From Suilimivivens sp963638365 (lineage in GTDB: Bacteria > Bacillota > Clostridia > Lachnospirales > Lachnospiraceae), in the NCBI GenBank assembly GCA_963638365.1, contig CAVHRK010000095.1, positions 1 through 26,987 of the forward strand: DNA of 26,987 bases, in the 5' to 3' direction. The notes under the pieces are model-generated. The model did not search any database and was not told where the DNA came from. It worked only from the letters and a program-made list of their open reading frames with translations. Shown here in pieces: positions 1 through 7,801 of this stretch (the first letter of the stretch is position 1; each line of letters opens with the position of its first letter). The translations under genes were made by a program, and so were the position numbers.

Positions 1-83
1 GGACTTTCATAATAGCATTAGTCTCAGTAGTCTGTCAATAACAAAAATAAGATTTCTTTACTTTATCTTTACGGTCTTTTTAC

Positions 84-117
84 AAAGAAAAGGGACTATC
101 CCAAAACCGATAGTCCC
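84..117 (-). terminator. Rho-independent terminator after the CvpA-like gene
   Basis: On the minus strand a 9-bp stem (arms 109-117 and 92-100, GGGACTATC with GATAGTCCC) encloses an 8-base loop and is followed by TTTTC and further T. The CvpA-like gene's TAG stop lies inside the second arm, so termination is fused to the end of the gene. Positions 1-83 show nothing else recognisable. Confidence 0.85.
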
Positions 118-494
118 CAGTTTTTCAACCAATATAAAATATAACCTGTAATAATGATTCCTTCGAGAATTCCAAATACTGCCCCGAACAGTTTATCCGC
201 ACTCCGGATCACCGGAAGCCTTGATACCAGACTGATTGATGTAAAGATCAGATTCGCCAGCTTATAGACTGCACATACAATCAGAAGCAATATGATAATC
301 TGGATCAGTCGTCCGATCTCCCTGTTTAAGTAGCTTCCAATTGCCCCCAGAAGCAAATAGGCACAGAAGCCGGCAACTGCCATGGCAATCAGGGACAGGA
401 TTTCCTGTACCATTCCCTTCCGGAAGCCGGAGACCATACGCCATATAATAATCACTACAATTCCTGCAACCGCAAGATAAAAATAAATATCCAT
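96..494 (-). CDS. CvpA-family small membrane protein
   Basis: This 132-residue protein is almost entirely hydrophobic, with four likely membrane spans at about residues 4-19, 29-52, 60-85 and 104-126. Basic residues and a KGMVQE-type loop follow the first span, which matches the CvpA/colicin V production family. The Escherichia coli member is needed for colicin V production; the role in Clostridia is not established. The start is ATG 494, with GGAG about 10 bases upstream lying inside the end of the preceding gene. Only one base separates the two genes, so translation is probably coupled. It is the last gene of its operon; its stop codon sits in the terminator hairpin. The family call is moderately firm and the function is unknown. 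Confidence 0.75.
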   Translation of the reverse strand: MDIYFYLAVAGIVVIIIWRMVSGFRKGMVQEILSLIAMAVAGFCAYLLLGAIGSYLNREIGRLIQIIILLLIVCAVYKLANLIFTSISLVSRLPVIRSADKLFGAVFGILEGIIITGYILYWLKNWGLSVLG

Positions 495-495
495 A

Positions 496-1707
496 CTAAT
501 TTAACTCCATCACGTCAATGGAATCGCTGGTCACCAGTCCATAACGGTAAGCAGACGATGTGGGCAAAAGCAGTGAAACCGGTTTTTCAAAGTTTCCTAC
601 GAATTTATCCGCACCACGGATATTGGTAATCTGGCAGGAATCACTGTTATAAATAATGACCTGTTCTTTATGAAAAAGAATGTCCGAATATTCCATATCC
701 AGAAGCTGGGTATGGATCTTATTTCCGGATGCGCTGTATACATCGAGCCGATAGGAGGCTTCTCCTGTGGAATCACGGAACACGACTCCTACGTAATCAC
801 TGTTATGGTAGACTCCGACAACCTCCTCATCAAAAAGACTCGTCGCTACAACGGTCGGCTTTTCCGAACCGGAAAAGAAAATAATCCGGTCATCAGAAAC
901 GGCAAAGGCTGCGTTGTTATTCATAAACTGCACATAGGGCACAACCGTATTCAGATAATCGTAGCCACTGACGTAATTATCGGTCTGGTTTTCACCTACT
1001 TCTCCGAAATTGTAGAATGCAATCGAGGATTTCATGCTTCCACTATCCATAAAGAAATAGGAAACCATCATAATTCTGCCGTTCGGACTCATACATACGG
1101 AAATGGGATATCCACTCTTATCCATGGAAACCCTGGCATGAACAATCGCTTCATCCGTATTGGAGTTTCCGTTATATACATTAATACGTGTCGCGCTGGA
1201 ATCATCCAGAACGGCTGCCACGACTCCGTTTTCCGCAACGCTTAAGCTTCGGATCGGGAGGTTCGTGTTAATGGTTCCCCGGATCCCGTTCTTGTCGCAG
1301 ACATATATTTCTCTTCCATTATAATCTCCCAGTGCACAGACTGCGCCTGAGATGGATAAAATGGGAGACTGCATTTCGTAAGACTGATTCCAGATCGCCT
1401 TACCCTTGTTATCCATGCAGCTGGCGCCATCCTTACTATAAAAAAGAATATTGCCATCGAGATTTTCCGTTTTTGTCCCCTGTACAATCGTAACAGGAAC
1501 GGTAGTGATGGTGTCGCAGGAGGTAAATACCTTATCCCTCCAGGATACAACTAAAAATGCAATGATTGCCACCACCACAACAACACCCAGTACCACACGG
1601 TAAAAAACCGTAAGCTTATGCCCACGGATTTTTTCCTTGTAGTTGATTGGCTGGGTGTTTTCCTGTCTTTTCTCTCTTTCTTTTAAATAGTCACGGATGT
1701 TTGCCAT
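496..1707 (-). CDS. DUF5711-type membrane-anchored protein
   Basis: This protein has about 403 residues: a short basic cytoplasmic N-terminus, one membrane span (about residues 34-56, valine and isoleucine rich) and a large extracytoplasmic part. The outer part has repeated short beta-rich segments such as ILSISGAVCALGDYNG and ISVCMSPNGRIMMVSY, suggesting a beta-propeller-like fold. I associate this layout with the DUF5711 family of Clostridia, of unknown function. A GTG at 1719 directly abuts the galM stop but has no ribosome binding site. The ATG at 1707 has AGGTG nine bases upstream, so I prefer it. It lies between galM and the CvpA-like gene with almost no spacing, so the three are probably one transcript. 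A role at the envelope is inference. Confidence 0.75.
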   Translation of the reverse strand: MANIRDYLKEREKRQENTQPINYKEKIRGHKLTVFYRVVLGVVVVVAIIAFLVVSWRDKVFTSCDTITTVPVTIVQGTKTENLDGNILFYSKDGASCMDNKGKAIWNQSYEMQSPILSISGAVCALGDYNGREIYVCDKNGIRGTINTNLPIRSLSVAENGVVAAVLDDSSATRINVYNGNSNTDEAIVHARVSMDKSGYPISVCMSPNGRIMMVSYFFMDSGSMKSSIAFYNFGEVGENQTDNYVSGYDYLNTVVPYVQFMNNNAAFAVSDDRIIFFSGSEKPTVVATSLFDEEVVGVYHNSDYVGVVFRDSTGEASYRLDVYSASGNKIHTQLLDMEYSDILFHKEQVIIYNSDSCQITNIRGADKFVGNFEKPVSLLLPTSSAYRYGLVTSDSIDVMELN

Positions 1708-1719
1708 CGAACCTGTCAC

Positions 1720-2760
1720 CTAACAAAACTGATAAATGGTTGTTGTTTCATATTTTCTGGAAGGACCAAATACGGCCTGCGGGAATTCCGGCTTATTGGC
1801 GGTATCCGGATAATACTGGGTTTCCAGACAGAAGCCGCTTCTCGGTCCATATTCTGCTCCATCCTTGCCTGCACACGGGCTGATGCAGTTACCTGCATAG
1901 AACTGTACGCCCGGCAGATCGGTATAAACCTTCATGGTACGCTTTCCGGTGCTTTCTACTGCTGTTGCAATCTGACGGAGTGTGCCATCGGCATTATCAA
2001 TTACCCAATTGTGGTCATAGCCGTGAACCAGAGTAAGCTGCTCTTCGTCTTTTGCAATATCCTGTCCGATTTTCTTGGCTGTTGTAAAATCAAATACAGT
2101 GCCTGCTACCGGTGCAAGCTCTCCTGTCGGGATTGCTCCTGCTACTACCGGTGTATAGCGGGATGCCTTGATCTCCAGAACCGTGTCTTCAATATTGCCT
2201 GCCTTGTGGCCTGCCAGATTGAAGTAGCTGTGGTTGGTCATGTTGATAATGGTATCCTTATCGCTTTCCACTTCATAATGAATCTTAAGTTCATTCTCTT
2301 CGGTCAGGGTATAGGTTACCTGAATGGTTTTGTTTCCGGGGAAGCCCATGGAACCGTCTGCATCGGTTGTCGCAAAGGTCACACAGTCTGCTCCTTCGGT
2401 TACCTCATATACTCTCTTGTGATATCCTTTTTCGTAATCACTATGTAAGTTGTTCACTCCATCGTTCACATCAAGCTGATACTTTACGCCGTTTAAAGTA
2501 AAGGATGCATTTCCGATACGGTTCGCATTCGGTCCTACGGTTGCTCCGAAAAAGCTTCCGTTCGTAAAATAATCCTCGAGATGATCATATCCCAATACAA
2601 TATCTTCTGCCTTTCCCTCTTTGTCCGCAACAAATAAATTCACAAGAATTGCACCATAGTTGATGATTCCTGCTTTCATGCCTTTACTGTTTGTCAGCCA
2701 GTACTTGTAAATTTCCTGTCCTTCCTTTGTTTTTCCAAATAATTCTTTGGATACTCCCAT
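1720..2760 (-). CDS. galM: Aldose 1-epimerase (mutarotase)
   Basis: This is a 346-residue galactose mutarotase-family protein, which interconverts alpha and beta anomers of aldoses in the cytoplasm and feeds galactose into the Leloir pathway. The family landmarks are present: GPNANRI at 76-82, NNLH with His106, NHSYFNLAG with the catalytic acid His177, and CLETQYYPDT with the catalytic base Glu313. Length is normal for the family. The usual NLHGG is NLHSD here, a mild departure next to the substrate-binding histidine. The ATG at 2760 follows GGGAGG by about 10 bases. No other Leloir genes are nearby, so it may serve general sugar metabolism. The gap to recR upstream (2761-2836) holds no clear promoter or terminator, so readthrough from recR is possible. 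Confidence 0.93.
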   Translation of the reverse strand: MGVSKELFGKTKEGQEIYKYWLTNSKGMKAGIINYGAILVNLFVADKEGKAEDIVLGYDHLEDYFTNGSFFGATVGPNANRIGNASFTLNGVKYQLDVNDGVNNLHSDYEKGYHKRVYEVTEGADCVTFATTDADGSMGFPGNKTIQVTYTLTEENELKIHYEVESDKDTIINMTNHSYFNLAGHKAGNIEDTVLEIKASRYTPVVAGAIPTGELAPVAGTVFDFTTAKKIGQDIAKDEEQLTLVHGYDHNWVIDNADGTLRQIATAVESTGKRTMKVYTDLPGVQFYAGNCISPCAGKDGAEYGPRSGFCLETQYYPDTANKPEFPQAVFGPSRKYETTTIYQFC

Positions 2761-2836
2761 AATACTACTACCTCCCTGTTTGCTTTTCTTCTATTGAAAT
2801 TGCTGTCATAAAATCACGGAAAAGAGTTTATTACAG

Positions 2837-3433
2837 CTATAATTCCACACGTCCATCTAAGGCCCGCAGCAAAGTAATCTCATCGATGTATTCCAGATCT
2901 CCTCCCACGGGAACTCCGCTTGCGATTCTCGTCACCTTAATTCCGGTTGGCTTCACCAGCTTGCTGATGTACATTGCGGTTGTTTCCCCTTCCAGACTGG
3001 AATTAGTTGCAATAATGACTTCCTTAACCGGACCTTCCAGACGAGCGATCAGTTCCTTCAGCTTAATCTCATTCGGTCCGATCCCCAGCATAGGTGAAAT
3101 TGCACCGTGTAATACATGATAAACCCCTTCGTATTTCCCGGTCTTCTCATAGGCTGCCAGATCACGGGTTGTCTCCACAACCATGATCGTTCCGTGATCC
3201 CGGTTGGGATTGGCACAGACCGGGCAGATTTCCCGGTCGGTCATGGTAAAGCATTCCTTACAATAGCATACATTCTGTCGTGCTTCCCACACCGTGTCTG
3301 TCAGATGCTTCACTTTATCTGCCGGCATGTTCATCAAATGAAAAGCAAGTCGCTGGGCAGACTTGCTTCCAATTCCCGGGAGCCCTGCAAGCTCCTCTAT
3401 TAACTTGTTCATATGCCCGCTATACAAGTCCAT
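2837..3433 (-). CDS. recR: Recombination mediator RecR
   Basis: This is a 198-residue RecR, the ring-forming protein that works with RecO (and RecF) to load RecA onto single-stranded DNA during gap repair. In order it has a helix-hairpin-helix (AGLPGIGSKSAQRL, 16-29), a four-cysteine zinc site (Cys58, Cys61, Cys70, Cys73), a Toprim domain from about residue 80 (MVVETTRDL, then HVLHGAISP) and the C-terminal segment GVPVGGDLEYIDE at 173-185. Length is standard. Its ATG (3433) shares one base with the ybaB stop codon (TAATG), so translation is coupled. The dnaX-ybaB-recR order is widely conserved in bacteria and supports the call. Confidence 0.97.
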   Translation of the reverse strand: MDLYSGHMNKLIEELAGLPGIGSKSAQRLAFHLMNMPADKVKHLTDTVWEARQNVCYCKECFTMTDREICPVCANPNRDHGTIMVVETTRDLAAYEKTGKYEGVYHVLHGAISPMLGIGPNEIKLKELIARLEGPVKEVIIATNSSLEGETTAMYISKLVKPTGIKVTRIASGVPVGGDLEYIDEITLLRALDGRVEL

Positions 3434-3783
3434 TAGAAGGGAAGTCCTCCTCCCAGACCACCGGTCATTTTGTTCATCACTTCTGCATTGGCATCCTCTG
3501 CCATACGAAGCGCTTCATTTGTTGCTGCCATGACAAGATCCTCTAACATTTCCACATCATCCGGATCTACGACTTCCTGGGAAAGCTTCACCTTCGTAAC
3601 TTCCTTTTTCCCTGTTACGGTAACTTCCACAGCTCCGCCGCCTGCTTTTGCTGTAAATTCTTTGGTTTCTAACTCTTTCTGACTTTCTTCCATCTGACGC
3701 TGCATTCTCTGTGCCTGCTTCATCAGATTATTCATATTACCGGGCATACCCATGCCGCCCGGAAATCCTCCACGTTTTGCCAT
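3433..3783 (-). CDS. ybaB: YbaB/EbfC nucleoid-associated protein
   Basis: This small DNA-binding protein of about 116 residues belongs to the YbaB/EbfC family, homodimers that bind DNA and are encoded between dnaX and recR in many bacteria. The N-terminus is rich in Gly and Met (GGFPGGMGMPGNMNNLMKQA), followed by a helix of the MQRQMEESQKEL type, then beta strands with GGGAVEVTVTGKKEV and the VVDPDDVEMLEDLV helix. An upstream TTG at 3795 would add four residues, but AAAGG sits directly against it. ATG 3783 gives the usual family N-terminus, though its ribosome binding site is weak and about 13 bases away. The gene has its own likely promoter in the dnaX-ybaB gap. Confidence 0.93.
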   Translation of the reverse strand: MAKRGGFPGGMGMPGNMNNLMKQAQRMQRQMEESQKELETKEFTAKAGGGAVEVTVTGKKEVTKVKLSQEVVDPDDVEMLEDLVMAATNEALRMAEDANAEVMNKMTGGLGGGLPF

Positions 3784-3834
3784 TTGGTGTACCAAACCTT
3801 TCTTACTTAATATATTGCTATAATATACTGTTAC

Positions 3835-3864
3835 ATTGTACTATTATCTGTACATAAATTTCAA
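3835..3864 (-). promoter_or_regulatory. Likely sigma-A promoter for ybaB-recR
   Basis: On the minus strand TTGAAA (3864-3859) and TACAAT (3840-3835) are separated by 18 bases. They lie in the 115-base gap between dnaX and ybaB, about 50 bases upstream of the ybaB start. The surrounding sequence is AT-rich. No terminator follows dnaX, so this promoter would add to readthrough. Confidence 0.5.
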
Positions 3865-3898
3865 CCACAACTTCTGCTCAACACTGGCAGGTCAGCCT

Positions 3899-5521
3899 CT
3901 ATTCAAAATTTCCTGGAATCTCATCCAGTTCTTCTATTTCCATATCAATTGCCTGATCCACAAGACGCGTCAGATCCGGATAAAGATCTTCCGGGTTTCT
4001 GCCATTCTCGGCACTCTGTATGATGATCTCCATATCCTTGCCGGTCACACTGCCGATCACGTTCTTAAACTGATCCCGGTTTTCCTGTCGTTTAAAGTAT
4101 TCGGACGGCAGTCCGTCCTCTACCACAACCAGCAGCTTACCATCTCCGGAAAGACTCGGATAGGCATTCTTTAGATAGAATTTCATCGGATTCGCTGTTT
4201 CATCCACAATTCTGGACCAACGGTTTACCACATTCTGAATGTCCTCTGGAATTGCTTTGGGAAGCTCGGCTTTTCCTGCAGGCTTTTCTGCACCCTGTAA
4301 AGGAGCTGTTCCATTCCCCGGAACGGAAGCACTGCCTGCCCCCGGATTTACTGCCACCATCGGAATTCCCTTTTCAAGCCTTTCTTCCATCTGACGGATA
4401 CGGTCAGCCAAAGAAGCGGTGTCCGTTTCCATGGCCGGACGGCATAGCTTAATAATCGCCATTTCAATAAGAATCCGCTTCTGGGTTGCATAGCGGATCT
4501 GTCCGGAAAGCTCGGACAGAATGCGGATGTACCGCATAATCGTATCATTCTCTGCAAGATCCGCTTCCTCTTTAAGACGCACCAGATTATCCGAAGATAC
4601 ATCGATGATGTCCTCTACTCCGTCTGCTGATTTAATCAGCAAGAGATTGCGCAGATACCATGCAAAATCCGTAACAAACTGGGAAAGCTCCCTTCCCTGT
4701 AAAACGATGTCCTGTAAGACGCCCAGGGCTGCTGCCGCATCTCCCTTCAGGATCTCACGCAGCATGCGGCTGAATACTTCGGTATCCACCGCGCCCAGAA
4801 CATCCAGTACTTTATCATAAGTTAATTCCTGTTCAAAATAAAACGCAATGCACTGATCGAGCAGACTTAAGGCATCACGCATGGAGCCGTCTGCCACCTT
4901 GGCAATATAACGGACTGCCTTTTCTTCGATCTGCACCTGCTCCTTCTGTGTCAGTTCTTTCAGACGGTCTGCAATCGTATCAATGGAGATCCGGCGGAAA
5001 TCGTAACGCTGGCAGCGCGACAGAATCGTAATCGGAATCTTGTGCACCTCCGTCGTTGCCAAAATAAAGATGACATAGGCCGGCGGTTCCTCCAATGTTT
5101 TCAGAAGCGCATTAAACGCTCCAATCGAGAGCATATGAACCTCATCAATAATATAAACCTTGAATTTTCCTTCTGCCGGAGAATAGTTGACTTCTTCGAC
5201 AATCTGCCGGATACTGTCCACGCCATTGTTGGATGCCGCATCAATCTCAATCACATTCATGCTGGTTCCTGCTGCAATGGACTTGCAGATTGCACATTCT
5301 CCACACGGACTTCCATCCACCGGATGCTCACAATTGACCGCCTTTGCAAAGATCTTGGCAATTGTGGTCTTACCGGTTCCACGGGTGCCGCAAAACAGAT
5401 AGGCATGGGAAGTCCGCCCGCTTTTAATCTGATTCTTTAATGTTGTGACAATATGTTCCTGTCCCTTCACATCCTCAAATACCGTCGGGCGAAACTTTCG
5501 ATATAACGCTGTATAAGACAT
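3899..5521 (-). CDS. dnaX: DNA polymerase III subunit gamma/tau
   Basis: This is the 540-residue clamp-loader ATPase subunit of DNA polymerase III, which loads the sliding clamp and bridges polymerase and helicase. The Walker A motif is GTRGTGKT at 45-52. A zinc module uses Cys64, Cys73, Cys76 and Cys79. Walker B is VYIIDE near 122-127, followed by a sensor region ILATTE and the LSRCQRYDF arginine-finger segment near 167-175. After about residue 370 comes a low-similarity linker rich in Gly, Ala and Pro, then a C-terminal tau-like domain. The length suits full tau, and I saw no obvious A-rich slippery site for making gamma. ATG 5521 is preceded by AAGGAAGG. The gene starts 27 bases after the phosphofructokinase stop, so the two are probably co-transcribed. 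Confidence 0.97.
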   Translation of the reverse strand: MSYTALYRKFRPTVFEDVKGQEHIVTTLKNQIKSGRTSHAYLFCGTRGTGKTTIAKIFAKAVNCEHPVDGSPCGECAICKSIAAGTSMNVIEIDAASNNGVDSIRQIVEEVNYSPAEGKFKVYIIDEVHMLSIGAFNALLKTLEEPPAYVIFILATTEVHKIPITILSRCQRYDFRRISIDTIADRLKELTQKEQVQIEEKAVRYIAKVADGSMRDALSLLDQCIAFYFEQELTYDKVLDVLGAVDTEVFSRMLREILKGDAAAALGVLQDIVLQGRELSQFVTDFAWYLRNLLLIKSADGVEDIIDVSSDNLVRLKEEADLAENDTIMRYIRILSELSGQIRYATQKRILIEMAIIKLCRPAMETDTASLADRIRQMEERLEKGIPMVAVNPGAGSASVPGNGTAPLQGAEKPAGKAELPKAIPEDIQNVVNRWSRIVDETANPMKFYLKNAYPSLSGDGKLLVVVEDGLPSEYFKRQENRDQFKNVIGSVTGKDMEIIIQSAENGRNPEDLYPDLTRLVDQAIDMEIEELDEIPGNFE

Positions 5522-5548
5522 TGGTCTGTCTTTCCTTCCTTAAACTGC

Positions 5549-6622
5549 TTAATCACCAAAGCTGATGCCAAGATGCTTTGCTTCACGGATAATCGAAGCA
5601 TCCGGGGATACCATCTTCAGCTTACCGGCTACATCCTCAAGCGGAACCTTAACCACCTCACGATTCTTGTAGCCAACCATAAATCCATATTCACCCTTTA
5701 AGATGAGTTCTCCTGCCTCTGCACCTAAGCGGCTTGCAAAGACACGGTCATACGGACAGGGACTTCCACCTCTCTGGGTATGTCCCGGAACGGTCACACG
5801 CACTTCCTGACCGGTTCTTTCCTGAATCTGTGCTGCCAGTTCATAGGAAACCGACGGGAACTTGTAGTTCTTCATCTTCTCCTTGTATTCTTTCTTGCTG
5901 AGCTTCGCATCTTCCTTGGAAATAGCACCCTCGGCTACCGCAAGAATCGTAAATTTGCTACCCTTCTTATGACGGTCATTGATGGCATCTACTACCTTAT
6001 CAATATCATAAGGGATCTCCGGAATCAGAATGATGTCTGCTCCACCTGCCATACCGGCATTCAATGTCAGCCATCCAACCTTGTGTCCCATAACCTCCAC
6101 AATAAATACACGTCCATGGGAAGCAGCTGTGGTATGAATGCAGTCAATACATTCGGTTGCAATGTTGACGGCACTCTGGAAACCAAAGGTCATATCGGTT
6201 CCCCATAAGTCGTTATCAATCGTCTTCGGAAGAGTTACAATATTCAATCCTTCCTGACGGAGCAGATTGGCTGTCTTGTGTGTACCGTTACCGCCAAGGA
6301 TCACGAGACAGTCAAGACGAAGCTTATAATAGTTCTGCTTCATGGCTTCTACTTTATTTAATCCATTTTCATCGGGGTCTGTAATGGTCTTAAACGGTGT
6401 TCTGGAGCTTCCAAGAATCGTTCCGCCCTTAGTCAGAATTCCGGAAAAGTCAGAGCCGGAAAGCATACGAAAATTTCCGTAAATCAATCCGCGGTATCCT
6501 TCTAAGAAACCATAAATCTCCACATCCTGCTCACTGTTGGTAAGGCACTTTACCACACCTCTCATAGCGGCATTCAATGCCTGACAGTCACCACCGCTTG
6601 TCAACAAACCAATTCTCATCAT
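5549..6622 (-). CDS. pfkA: 6-phosphofructokinase with variant active site
   Basis: This 357-residue protein is of the phosphofructokinase family, which phosphorylates fructose 6-phosphate in glycolysis. The fold markers are clear: TSGGDC (8-13), GSSRTP (71-76, with the nucleotide-site Arg74), PKTIDND (132-138, with catalytic Asp136), GTDMTFGF and PEIPYDID. Lys133 is the residue usual in pyrophosphate-type and group III enzymes. Several conserved positions differ: the metal-binding GGDG motif is GGNG (Asn112), MGR is MGH (His180), and GGDxPGxNA is GGDCQALNA. ATP or pyrophosphate use therefore cannot be settled from sequence. ATG 6622 is followed immediately by a second ATG; AGGAGG lies about nine bases upstream of the first. 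It has its own promoter, is divergent from a tRNA gene, and probably reads into dnaX. Confidence 0.9.
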   Translation of the reverse strand: MMRIGLLTSGGDCQALNAAMRGVVKCLTNSEQDVEIYGFLEGYRGLIYGNFRMLSGSDFSGILTKGGTILGSSRTPFKTITDPDENGLNKVEAMKQNYYKLRLDCLVILGGNGTHKTANLLRQEGLNIVTLPKTIDNDLWGTDMTFGFQSAVNIATECIDCIHTTAASHGRVFIVEVMGHKVGWLTLNAGMAGGADIILIPEIPYDIDKVVDAINDRHKKGSKFTILAVAEGAISKEDAKLSKKEYKEKMKNYKFPSVSYELAAQIQERTGQEVRVTVPGHTQRGGSPCPYDRVFASRLGAEAGELILKGEYGFMVGYKNREVVKVPLEDVAGKLKMVSPDASIIREAKHLGISFGD

Positions 6623-6663
6623 TGTAGACCCCTCCTGTGTTTTCTCTTGTTTTATTTATAATA

Positions 6664-6693
6664 AGTATACACTATTTTTATGGAATACTACAA
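6664..6693 (-). promoter_or_regulatory. Likely promoter of the phosphofructokinase gene
   Basis: On the minus strand TTGTAG (6693-6688) and TATACT (6669-6664) are 18 bases apart, about 40 bases upstream of the start codon. The -35 element lies two bases from the -35 of the divergent tRNA promoter, so the two promoters stand back to back. Confidence 0.5.
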
Positions 6694-6695
6694 CC

Positions 6696-6724
6696 TTGAC
6701 TTGACGCATGAGAAACAGTATAAT
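6696..6724 (+). promoter_or_regulatory. Promoter of the tRNA-Ser gene
   Basis: TTGACT (6696-6701) and a perfect TATAAT (6719-6724) are 17 bases apart. A start near 6731 would leave a leader of about 16 bases before the mature tRNA at 6747. A strong near-consensus promoter suits a stable RNA gene. Confidence 0.8.
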
Positions 6725-6746
6725 AGGGTTTGTTATGGATAAATAT

Positions 6747-6832
6747 GGAGTTGTATCGAAGCGGTCATAACGGGGCGCACTCGAAATGCGTTTGCCCTCC
6801 GGGGCACGAGGGTTCGAATCCCTCCAACTCCG
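6747..6832 (+). tRNA. tRNA-Ser (anticodon CGA)
   Basis: The acceptor arms GGAGTTG (6747-6753) and CAACTCC (6825-6831) pair fully and are followed by discriminator G. The anticodon stem is GCGCA with TGCGT, around the loop CTCGAAA, giving anticodon CGA at 6782-6784, which reads UCG serine codons. A long variable arm (GCCC with GGGC, loop TCCG) marks a class II tRNA, as serine requires. The T-arm is GAGGG, TTCGAAT, CCCTC. No CCA is encoded. The gene stands alone with its own promoter and terminator. Confidence 0.96.
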
Positions 6833-6836
6833 CGCA

Positions 6837-6874
6837 GAACCCGGTTCACGAAATGGTGAACCGGGTTCTTTTTT
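6837..6874 (+). terminator. Rho-independent terminator of the tRNA-Ser gene
   Basis: A perfect 13-bp stem (GAACCCGGTTCAC, 6837-6849, with 6856-6868) encloses a six-base loop and is followed by six T. It starts only four bases after the tRNA. Read on the minus strand the hairpin has no following T-run, so it is not an obvious terminator for the ABC cassette that ends at 6887. Confidence 0.92.
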
Positions 6875-6886
6875 CTCTCGTATGGT

Positions 6887-7801
6887 TTATTCCTGTTTTG
6901 TCTTTGCATTCTCTTCTACGCTCTGCGGCCGGCTTAAAACAACCTGCCCGTCTTTTACGGTCACACTCACTTTATTATCTTTAAGCCCGATTTCTTTGAG
7001 CAGCTCGGAGGGAATCTGCACACGGCCTACCTTATCCACAATTGCGAATTCCTCCTGCGTTTCCTCGGTATGCCAGTCAATATTGCTTTCTTTCAGGCGG
7101 TCCGCATATTTTTCTTTGAGGACGCGTTCACTGCTGATCTTGCCGTCCCGGATCGCCACGACACGCTTTACTTTTCTGGAAAGCGCTACATCATGGGTGA
7201 CAATCAGAATCGTCTGTCCCTCTTTGTTCAGCTCTGTAAACACATCGAAAATATAATCCGCTGTCTTCGTGTCCACACTTCCTGTCGGTTCATCGGCAAG
7301 TAACAGCTGCGGAGAATTGGCAAGGGCAATCGCAATGGCAATCCGCTGCTGTTCCCCTCCGGAAAGCATCTGCAGGCGGCTGTTCTTCTTATGGGCCATG
7401 CCTACACGCTCTAAAAGTTCCATGGCCTTTTCCCGTTTATTCCGTACAGAAGACAGATACATCGGCAGCATTACGTTTTCGACCGCAGACAGATACGGCA
7501 GGAGATTCCGTCCGTTATTCTGCCACACAAATCCGACCGTGTTGCGCTTATACAGCACCAGTTCCTTCTCCGTCATGGTAAAAAGGTTCCTGCCGCACAC
7601 CTGCAGCGAACCAACGGTCGGACGGTCCAGGCCTCCGATCATGTTAAGGAACGTTGACTTGCCGCTTCCACTGTTTCCGATAATGGCGGTAAGCTCGCCG
7701 CGTTCAATGGTCAGATCCAGTCCCTGCAAAGCCATGACCTCTGTTTCTTTTGTTTTATAGATTTTCACCAGGCCCTCTGCCTGCACCATTGCTTCAGCCA
7801 T
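6887..7801 (-). CDS. ABC transporter ATPase with C-terminal AbrB-like domain
   Basis: This 304-residue protein has a complete MacB/LolD-class ATPase followed by an unusual tail. Walker A is GNSGSGKST (42-50), the Q-loop Gln94, signature LSGGEQQR (146-153), Walker B LLLADEP with Glu171, and H-loop His203. After an acidic linker, residues about 253-291 read IVDKVGRVQIPSELLKEIGL and then a strand pair ending VVLSRP. This matches the swapped-hairpin AbrB/MazE/SpoVT DNA-binding fold (VDxxGRVxIPxELxxxxGL). In-frame TTG 7822 and ATG 7816 lie upstream, but ATG 7801 has GGAG nine bases before it and is preferred. It overlaps the upstream ATPase by eight bases, so the two are coupled. It is the last gene of the export cassette. 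The tail might bind DNA or only mediate dimerisation. Confidence 0.88.
   Translation of the reverse strand: MAEAMVQAEGLVKIYKTKETEVMALQGLDLTIERGELTAIIGNSGSGKSTFLNMIGGLDRPTVGSLQVCGRNLFTMTEKELVLYKRNTVGFVWQNNGRNLLPYLSAVENVMLPMYLSSVRNKREKAMELLERVGMAHKKNSRLQMLSGGEQQRIAIAIALANSPQLLLADEPTGSVDTKTADYIFDVFTELNKEGQTILIVTHDVALSRKVKRVVAIRDGKISSERVLKEKYADRLKESNIDWHTEETQEEFAIVDKVGRVQIPSELLKEIGLKDNKVSVTVKDGQVVLSRPQSVEENAKTKQE

Noticed and set aside
670..1245. A 191-codon plus-strand open frame opposite the DUF5711-type gene
   Set aside because: The minus-strand protein has a clear anchor and is coupled to its neighbours. The antisense product has no domain and no start signals.
1708..1719. GTG 1719 as start of the DUF5711-type gene
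   Set aside because: It abuts the galM stop with no ribosome binding site, whereas ATG 1707 has AGGTG nine bases upstream.
3784..3898. Possible small stable RNA (SRP-type) between dnaX and ybaB
   Set aside because: The SRP RNA gene can lie near dnaX in Firmicutes, but the conserved GGAAGGGAGCAGC-like core is absent and no long fold is evident. Only a promoter is supported.
6837..6868. tRNA terminator hairpin as a two-way terminator for the ABC cassette
   Set aside because: On the minus strand the hairpin is followed by CTGCGCGG with no T-tract.
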